64,000 nt of DNA. Source: Candidatus Aminicenantota bacterium (GTDB lineage: Bacteria; Acidobacteriota; Aminicenantia; Aminicenantales; Aminicenantaceae). Both the position numbers and the translations under genes were made by a program. The stretch covers positions 28,902 to 92,901 of the forward strand of contig WJMT01000046.1 in assembly GCA_014727835.1 (NCBI GenBank), written 5' to 3'. Positions 58,055 through 64,000 of this stretch are shown here, in pieces; the first letter of the stretch is position 1; the number at the start of each line of letters is the position of its first letter. The notes below the pieces were generated by a model. That model saw only the letters and a program-made list of their open reading frames with translations. It was not told the origin of the DNA and did no database searches.

Positions 58055-59864
58055 ATTTGTCCTTGTAAAGAGCGAATAATTTTTTGGCCTGGGGTGCTGC
58101 GGTGCTCCCTCCCATTCCTCCGTATTCAATGATGATGGCCACAATGACCTCTGGATCATTTCTGGGGGCAAAGCCTGTAAACCAGGAATGAGTCTCGATC
58201 TTTTTCCCCCTCTCTTCCATTTTTCTTTCTGTCTCACTGCTGACGACTTGAGTGGATCCTGTTTTGCCGCACACATCAAATTCTTTGACTTGTGCTGCCC
58301 TGGCTGTTCCCTGTTCATTAACAGCCATCCACATCCCTGTGATGACTTTCTCAAAATCAGAATGCCTGAAATCTCTGGGAATATCCGTTAATACAGATTT
58401 TTCCTCTCGAGGGCCGCTTTCCTCAGAAAAAGACCCGGATAGAAAAAGATGCGGGATGACTTTTTTTCCTCTGTTGGCAATAACAGAAATATACACAGCT
58501 ACTTGAAGAGGAGTGACCAGTAGAGGTCCCTGTCCGATGGAAACAGGGATGGTCTCTCCCGGATACCACGGCTCTCCTCTTGCAGTCTGCTTCCACTCCG
58601 GATCAGGCACCAGACCTCTTTTCTCCCCCGGAAGATCGATTTCCGTGGGAGAACCAAAACCAAACACCCGGGCTGTATCCGCAATTCGGCGAATACCTAA
58701 ATTTTTTCCAACATTGTAGAAATAAATATTACAGGAATTTTTAATGCCTGTATAAAGATTGACTCTTCCATGGCCCGGTTCATACCAGCAAGAAAAAGGA
58801 TGTCTGTAGATATAAGTGGTGCCCTGACAAACAAACGAGCTCCGGTCAGAAATGATATTGGAATCCAGAGCTCCCATGGCCACCAAAGGCTTGAACAGAG
58901 AACCCGGTGAATAGAGTCCTCTAATGGCTCTGTTTTCCAAAGGAAAATCCGGATCTTGTATCAGCTCCATCCACTGCTCAGGAGTGAACCGAGTTATGAA
59001 TTTATTGGGATCAAAATTGGGATAACTGGCCATAGCCAGGACTTCACCGGTTTTGGCATTCAAGACCACACCAGCCCCTTCTCGCCCTTCCAGAATGATC
59101 TCCATTTGTTTTTGCATGTCCAAGTCTAAAGTGAGTCGGATGTTCTCTCCGTTTTTAGATTGTTTCTGATTGAATTGTCTGATGACCCGGCCTTCACTGT
59201 CCACAACCTCTAGGGCCATTCCTTTCTCTCCCGAGAGCAAGTCTTCATACTCTTTCTCAATCCCCTTCTTTCCAATAAGATCTCCGATTTCATAACCCTT
59301 TTGCTTTTCAGACTTCAATTCGCTGGGGGAGATCTCCTGCAGATATCCCAGCACATGAGCAGCAAGGGTTTCAAGAGGGTACATTCGTTTGGATTCTGTC
59401 TGAAGGAGGATTTCAGGAAAATCAGACTTTCTGGATTCGATCACAGCCACTTCCTTGTCGCTGAGGTTATCTTTGATCACAATGGGACGGAACAGCTGAA
59501 AAGACTTGAATTTTTCAATTCTCTTTTCGATTTTTTTAACATCCATATCAAGAAGTTGAGATATCCTTTGACAGGATTCCTGAAGATCTTCACATTTTTC
59601 TCTGATGATAGAGACTTTGAACGAAGCAATATTCTTTGCTAAAATATTTCCTTCCCTATCCAAAACAAGACCTCTTTGAGGAGAAATGGGTAGTCTTCGG
59701 ATCCGGTTTGCTTCAGATTTTTTCCAATATTTCTGATGGTCAATCACCTGCACTTTCCAAAAATACACCAGAAGTAAAAGAAAAATAATTTTAATCAGGG
59801 TGAAGACAAATTTAGACCGGCGGCGGATCAAAGACAAATCTTCATATATTCGAGGACTTTTCAT
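58044..59864 (-). CDS. mrdA: Penicillin-binding protein 2
   Basis: GLYSPGSLFKPLVAMGAL (SxxK), VCGKTGSTQV (KTG). Confidence 0.96.
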   Translation of the reverse strand: MKSPRIYEDLSLIRRRSKFVFTLIKIIFLLLLVYFWKVQVIDHQKYWKKSEANRIRRLPISPQRGLVLDREGNILAKNIASFKVSIIREKCEDLQESCQRISQLLDMDVKKIEKRIEKFKSFQLFRPIVIKDNLSDKEVAVIESRKSDFPEILLQTESKRMYPLETLAAHVLGYLQEISPSELKSEKQKGYEIGDLIGKKGIEKEYEDLLSGEKGMALEVVDSEGRVIRQFNQKQSKNGENIRLTLDLDMQKQMEIILEGREGAGVVLNAKTGEVLAMASYPNFDPNKFITRFTPEQWMELIQDPDFPLENRAIRGLYSPGSLFKPLVAMGALDSNIISDRSSFVCQGTTYIYRHPFSCWYEPGHGRVNLYTGIKNSCNIYFYNVGKNLGIRRIADTARVFGFGSPTEIDLPGEKRGLVPDPEWKQTARGEPWYPGETIPVSIGQGPLLVTPLQVAVYISVIANRGKKVIPHLFLSGSFSEESGPREEKSVLTDIPRDFRHSDFEKVITGMWMAVNEQGTARAAQVKEFDVCGKTGSTQVVSSETERKMEERGKKIETHSWFTGFAPRNDPEVIVAIIIEYGGMGGSTAAPQAKKLFALYKDKYAR

Positions 59865-60361
59865 AGACTATCCGAAGAAACAGACTGAAAAATCTTTCTA
59901 AAAAAAGGAAACAAGGCACTCCCCACCAATGCATTGAAAAAGGGTTGACTCAAAATCACATGGCTTTCCGAGAAGACCGGTTCTGAGAAAACAAAAGAGT
60001 GAATCAGCTTCCACACGATCAATTGGAAGGAAGACATGGTGAATATAAACAAAAATATCTTGAAAAACGAGATCACATAGATCTTTCTTGAAATGAATCC
60101 TGCCAGATAACCCATGAGAGTAGTGGCAATCCCAGCAACTCCAAACACTCCCAGTGAGAATGAATCTTGAATCAGACCACAAACAGCTCCGAAGACAGCC
60201 CCCATAACCTCCCCATCCAATACAGCAAGATAAACCACCATGATGGTGAATAAATTGAGGGCCACAGGGATTTCAGGTGAAATCCTTCCTAAAAAAGTGT
60301 AGACAATGAACACCACCAGAATGGTCAGTAAGATGTATATGTATTTCTTCATTTGAAACAC
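59861..60361 (-). CDS. mreD: Rod shape-determining protein MreD
   Basis: Small multi-TM protein between mreC and mrdA. Confidence 0.88.
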   Translation of the reverse strand: MFQMKKYIYILLTILVVFIVYTFLGRISPEIPVALNLFTIMVVYLAVLDGEVMGAVFGAVCGLIQDSFSLGVFGVAGIATTLMGYLAGFISRKIYVISFFKIFLFIFTMSSFQLIVWKLIHSFVFSEPVFSESHVILSQPFFNALVGSALFPFFRKIFQSVSSDSL

Positions 60362-60363
60362 AC

Positions 60364-61200
60364 TTAAAAAACAATATTCGCGTTGGTTTTGATCACAGCA
60401 AGCTGGTGGAGCTGATTTACCTGGAAATAGGGCCGGACTTTAATCTTTTTAAATAAGCCGGGAGTGGTTTGTACAGAGGAAACCATTCCCACTTTTAAAT
60501 GGGGAGGGAATATCCCATCATGTCCGGTTGTGACAATGACATCTCCGGTATGGACTTCCTCATCAGTGGATAAAATGTATTTCATTTCACACATTTGAGT
60601 GTTGTTTCCAGATAAGATCCCCACTGAATTTCCTCCTTGTTTGACCACACTGACTCCTGACTTGTGATCAGTGATCAGCTGAACAGTGGCCTGATAAAAG
60701 GTGATGGGATCGACCATCCGCCCTACCACATGGCCCTTTTCATCAAGGACCACCATGTTTTTTTTCAATCCATGATGGCTTCCTCTATTGATGACTACTG
60801 ATTTAAAGGCATTGGACATATCAAATCCGATGATGCGGCAGTGAACGAGGTCTTCTGAAATGTCACTTAAAAATTCCTGCACTTCATTTTGTTTTTCATA
60901 ATTCTTCAAAAGACTTTGCAGCAAGGTGTTTTCCTGTCTCAACTGAGTGACCTCTGTATTCAGTCTCCTGTTCTGCACCCTGACTTCTCTGAGATAAAAA
61001 TAATCATTCCAAATCCTGTTAACAGATTGGCACAAAGCAACCACTCCATTTTGAACAGGTGAGAACACAGCGAATATGAAAGATTCAAAATAAGTGCCTT
61101 CTTTTCCTCTGGGAACTTGAATGGATATCAAGATCATATGGAATAATAGCAATGAAAACAGAATAACAAGTTTTTTATTTTTTTTCAGAAAAGAAGGCAT
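60364..61200 (-). CDS. mreC: Rod shape-determining protein MreC
   Basis: N-terminal TM, coiled coil, VVINRGSHHGLKKNMVVLDEKGHVVGRM. Confidence 0.95.
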   Translation of the reverse strand: MPSFLKKNKKLVILFSLLLFHMILISIQVPRGKEGTYFESFIFAVFSPVQNGVVALCQSVNRIWNDYFYLREVRVQNRRLNTEVTQLRQENTLLQSLLKNYEKQNEVQEFLSDISEDLVHCRIIGFDMSNAFKSVVINRGSHHGLKKNMVVLDEKGHVVGRMVDPITFYQATVQLITDHKSGVSVVKQGGNSVGILSGNNTQMCEMKYILSTDEEVHTGDVIVTTGHDGIFPPHLKVGMVSSVQTTPGLFKKIKVRPYFQVNQLHQLAVIKTNANIVF

Positions 61201-61212
61201 ACAAACACGATC

Positions 61213-62244
61213 TTATATCAGTGAAATCTTTCTTAACAATTCCAAATCATCCAGCATCTTTCCCGCTCCAAGAACCACTGTGGTCAATGGATCCTCTGTA
61301 ACAAAAACCGGAAGCTGAGTTTCCTCTCTTATTCGCTTATCCAGATTCTTAAGCAAAGAGCCTCCCCCCGTAATCACGATTCCCCTATCAATGATATCCG
61401 CAGACAATTCCGGGGGAGTTTTCTCTAGGGATATTTTGATGGCTTCAATGATGGCTCCCACAACATCCTCGATCGCTTCTCTCATTTCTTGGTCATCCAC
61501 TACAATTGTCTTGGGGATGCCTTCTCTCAAGTCTCTCCCTTTGATCTCCAGTGTCATGGGTTCATCCAGAGGGAAGGCGGAACCAATCTGCATCTTAACT
61601 TGCTCAGCGGTTTTTTCTCCGATCAAGAGATTGTATTTCTTTTTAATATGCTGAATGATGGACTCATCCATTTCATTTCCAGCCACTCTTATGGAGTGAT
61701 TGTAAACGATACCGTTCAAAGAAATAACAGCGATATCTGTGGTCCCGCCTCCAATATCCACGATCATGTTTCCTGTGGGTTCTGAAATGGGAAGCTCTGC
61801 GCCAATGGAGGCAGACATGGGCTGTTCGATCAGATAAACCTCAGAGGCTTTGGCTCGCAAAGCCACATCCTTAACCGCACGCCTTTCAACCTGGGTGATC
61901 CCGGTTGGGATGCCGATCACGATACGGGGTCTGAGAAGAAAACTCCGGTTATTGGTTGATTTTTTGATGAAATAATCCAACATTTTTTCAGCGATCTCAA
62001 AATCAGCGATCACGCCGTCTCTCATGGGTTTTATGGTCAATACATTGCTGGGCGTTTTTCCCAGCATATCTTTAGCCTTTGTTCCCACAGCTTCCACATC
62101 CCCGGTTCTTTTGTTGACCACCACCAGAGAAGGCTCCTGAACAATGATGCCTTTGCCTCTCAAATACACTAAGGTGTTGGCTGTACCCAGGTCAATGGCC
62201 AGGTCACAAAACAATCTTTCTTTAAACCAATTGATTAAACTCAT
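61213..62244 (-). CDS. mreB: Rod shape-determining protein MreB
   Basis: DLAIDLGTANTLVYLRGKGIIVQEPSLVVV; VDIGGGTTDIAVISLNGIV. Confidence 0.97.
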   Translation of the reverse strand: MSLINWFKERLFCDLAIDLGTANTLVYLRGKGIIVQEPSLVVVNKRTGDVEAVGTKAKDMLGKTPSNVLTIKPMRDGVIADFEIAEKMLDYFIKKSTNNRSFLLRPRIVIGIPTGITQVERRAVKDVALRAKASEVYLIEQPMSASIGAELPISEPTGNMIVDIGGGTTDIAVISLNGIVYNHSIRVAGNEMDESIIQHIKKKYNLLIGEKTAEQVKMQIGSAFPLDEPMTLEIKGRDLREGIPKTIVVDDQEMREAIEDVVGAIIEAIKISLEKTPPELSADIIDRGIVITGGGSLLKNLDKRIREETQLPVFVTEDPLTTVVLGAGKMLDDLELLRKISLI

Positions 62245-62361
62245 TGCTTATCTACACTTTCAACATGAATTATTAGCATAAATTCGATTGACAAGCAAAC
62301 AAAAAAAGTCCTAAGAAGTTTATTGTTGCATTTTCTCATTAAAAACAAACGCGCTCTCATA

Positions 62362-62389
62362 TTGAATAAAATAAGGATTCTGATAAAAT
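62362..62389 (+). promoter_or_regulatory. Candidate sigma70-type promoter (TTGAAT-16-TAAAAT)
   Basis: -35 62362-62367, -10 62384-62389, just upstream of def. Confidence 0.35.
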
Positions 62390-62398
62390 AAATAGGTT

Positions 62399-62923
62399 AT
62401 GAGAAGCAATGAAGAGAAGACATCTGACCCTTCCCTGGAGATCATCACTTATGGAAATCCGATTCTGAGAAAAAGGGCGGCAGAAATCAAAAACATCACC
62501 CAAGACATCAAAGAAATTGCCAAAAAGATGATCCACACCATGCACACAGCTCCGGGCATCGGCCTGGCTGCTCCACAAATCAACCACAGCATTCGGCTCA
62601 TTACCGTAGACCTCTCTGCAGGAGAAAACAAAGAAGACCTGATCATTTTAGTCAATCCCAGAATCATCACTCAAGATGGAAACCATGAGGAAGCAGAGGA
62701 AGGATGTTTATCTGTCCCAGGAATCAATGAAAAAGTGGCCCGGTCATCTCATTTGCAGTGTGTGGGGTATGACTTGAATGAAAACGAAAAAAAGATCCAC
62801 GCTGAAGGACTCTTAGCCAGAGTCATCAGCCACGAACTGGACCATTTGAATGGAAAACTGTTTATCGACTATCTCTCTCCCCTCAAGAAAAGCATCATCA
62901 AAAAGAAACTGAAGAAAAAATGA
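62399..62923 (+). CDS. def: Peptide deformylase
   Basis: GIGLAAPQI; EEGCLSVPG; ISHELDHLNGKLF. Confidence 0.97.
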   Translation: MRSNEEKTSDPSLEIITYGNPILRKRAAEIKNITQDIKEIAKKMIHTMHTAPGIGLAAPQINHSIRLITVDLSAGENKEDLIILVNPRIITQDGNHEEAEEGCLSVPGINEKVARSSHLQCVGYDLNENEKKIHAEGLLARVISHELDHLNGKLFIDYLSPLKKSIIKKKLKKK

Positions 62924-63855
62924 GAATCGTATTTTTCGGAAGCCCGCAAACAGCGCTTCCTTCATTGAAAGCCTTGCTCAAAGCAGGCCATCCCATTCCT
63001 CTCATCATCACTCAACCGGACAGGCCCAGAGGAAGGGGGCAAAGCCTTCAGCCCTCTCCGGTCAAAAAATATGCTCTGCACAACAACATACCCGTGTATC
63101 AACCCCGAAAAATCAGAGAAGACTCAAAGTGTCTGGAGATATTAAAAGACATTCAGCCAGACATCCATGTGGTGGTGGCCTTTGGGCAGATCATGCCCAG
63201 CGAAATCATATACCTCCCTGATTATGACTCCATCAACCTTCATTTCTCTTTCCTCCCCAAATACCGGGGGGCATCTCCGGTCCAATGGGCTGTGTTAAAG
63301 GGAGAGACACAGACGGGCATCACTATTTTCCGTCTCAATGAAAAAATGGACCAGGGCGACATTTTGGCCCGAAAAAAGGTTCCCATTCAACCAGAAGAAA
63401 ACGCTGCACAGCTGGAAGAACGGCTGGCTGAAAAAGGAGCTGATTTTTTAGTCGAAACGCTGTCTCAAATCAAAACGATTCAACTCGCCCCTCAAGACCA
63501 TTCCCAGGCTACCTATGCTCCTCTTATAAAGAAAAAAGACGGGAAAATCGACTGGGAAAAAGACGCCCCATCCATTCACAACCAGGTGCGGGCTTTTTTT
63601 TCCTGGCCTTCCTCATTTTCTTTTTTTCATGAGAAGCGAATCAAAATCATTCAGACAAAAAACCTGAATCAAAAAACAGAAAAATCAGCCGCACCCGGAG
63701 AAATCACTCATATTGATGAGCGCGGCATCACAGTGTGCTGCGGCCAAAACACGCTGCTGTTGATCGAAAAGCTTCAGCCAGAAAATAAAAAAGTCATGAG
63801 TGCTTATTCGTTTTCGTTGGGGGCACGGATCAAAGCTGGAGACCGATTCCAATAA
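62920..63855 (+). CDS. fmt: Methionyl-tRNA formyltransferase
   Basis: MRIVFFGSPQTALPSLKALL; NLHFSFLPKYRGASPVQWAVLKGETQTGITIF. Confidence 0.97.
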   Translation: MRIVFFGSPQTALPSLKALLKAGHPIPLIITQPDRPRGRGQSLQPSPVKKYALHNNIPVYQPRKIREDSKCLEILKDIQPDIHVVVAFGQIMPSEIIYLPDYDSINLHFSFLPKYRGASPVQWAVLKGETQTGITIFRLNEKMDQGDILARKKVPIQPEENAAQLEERLAEKGADFLVETLSQIKTIQLAPQDHSQATYAPLIKKKDGKIDWEKDAPSIHNQVRAFFSWPSSFSFFHEKRIKIIQTKNLNQKTEKSAAPGEITHIDERGITVCCGQNTLLLIEKLQPENKKVMSAYSFSLGARIKAGDRFQ

Positions 63856-63891
63856 ATCCGATTTGATGAATGAACCAGCAAATCCTGGAAT

Positions 63892-64000
63892 ATTCACGAA
63901 CCGAGATTGCCGCAGATGCGAGGCACGAGACATGAAGACGTGGTCCTTCACTTCGAATGTCTCGTAACAAAGCAGATGCGGTGAGATCGGCTCGCCTGTA
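63892..64000 (+). repeat. Interspersed ~108-bp hairpin repeat (copy A, runs to the window edge)
   Basis: Stem CGAGACAT (63926-63933)/ATGTCTCG (63957-63964) with inner TGAAG/CTTCA; flanked by gcagatgcg direct repeats at 63912-63920 and 63972-63980. Confidence 0.85.

Noticed and set aside
58054-58354. N-terminal 100-aa extension of the rodA ORF
   Set aside because: Overlaps mrdA in another frame; real start MLDRSHFKTVDWW at 58054 fits SEDS proteins.
1-64000. CRISPR arrays, tRNA/rRNA genes, integrases, transposases, prophage genes
   Set aside because: Looked for regular short repeats, T-loop-like motifs and recombinase motifs; none found by eye. tRNAscan-SE, minced and Infernal would be decisive.

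Overview
The window is a compact, mostly housekeeping bacterial chromosome segment from a Gram-negative anaerobe. Gene content (TonB-dependent receptor with carboxypeptidase-like N-domain, sulfatases, membrane pyrophosphatase, Nuo operon, DUF507 pair) would fit a Candidatus Aminicenantes/Acidobacteriota-type lineage, but that is inference only. Main blocks: (i) a 3' gene end, a 44-aa CXXC small protein missed by the ORF track, a polyferredoxin and a 595-aa protein I cannot place; (ii) a wHTH + AbiEii-like nucleotidyltransferase pair with a palindrome at its start and a gene remnant downstream; (iii) two Tat/lipobox sulfatases; (iv) an exported kinase-like protein and an exported methyltransferase; (v) nuoABCDEFGHI without nuoJKLMN, overlapping an MBL-fold hydrolase gene, then lpdA; (vi) a TonB receptor, an Hdr-type Fe-S oxidoreductase and a threonine aldolase; (vii) PASTA protein-rpe-epimerase, bamD-like, beta-barrel and subtilase genes; (viii) recN, miaB, hppA; (ix) nusA-infB-DUF503-rbfA-nrnA-truB, then an NSS transporter with an overlapping 39-aa MetS-like small-subunit ORF missed by the ORF track, and a DUF507 pair; (x) a glycosyltransferase/coiled-coil operon and an orphan exbD; (xi) a TIGR03960-like radical SAM gene with rodA-mrdA-mreDCB; (xii) def-fmt. 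I also found an interspersed ~108-bp hairpin repeat at 24952-25059 and 63892-64000, plus a 48-bp internal-deletion derivative at 5953-6000. No CRISPR, rRNA, tRNA or transposase gene was seen. No clear large novel defence system was found; the most interesting items are the repeat family, the two missed small proteins, the exported kinase-like protein, the orphan 595-aa protein and the coiled-coil/glycosyltransferase operon.
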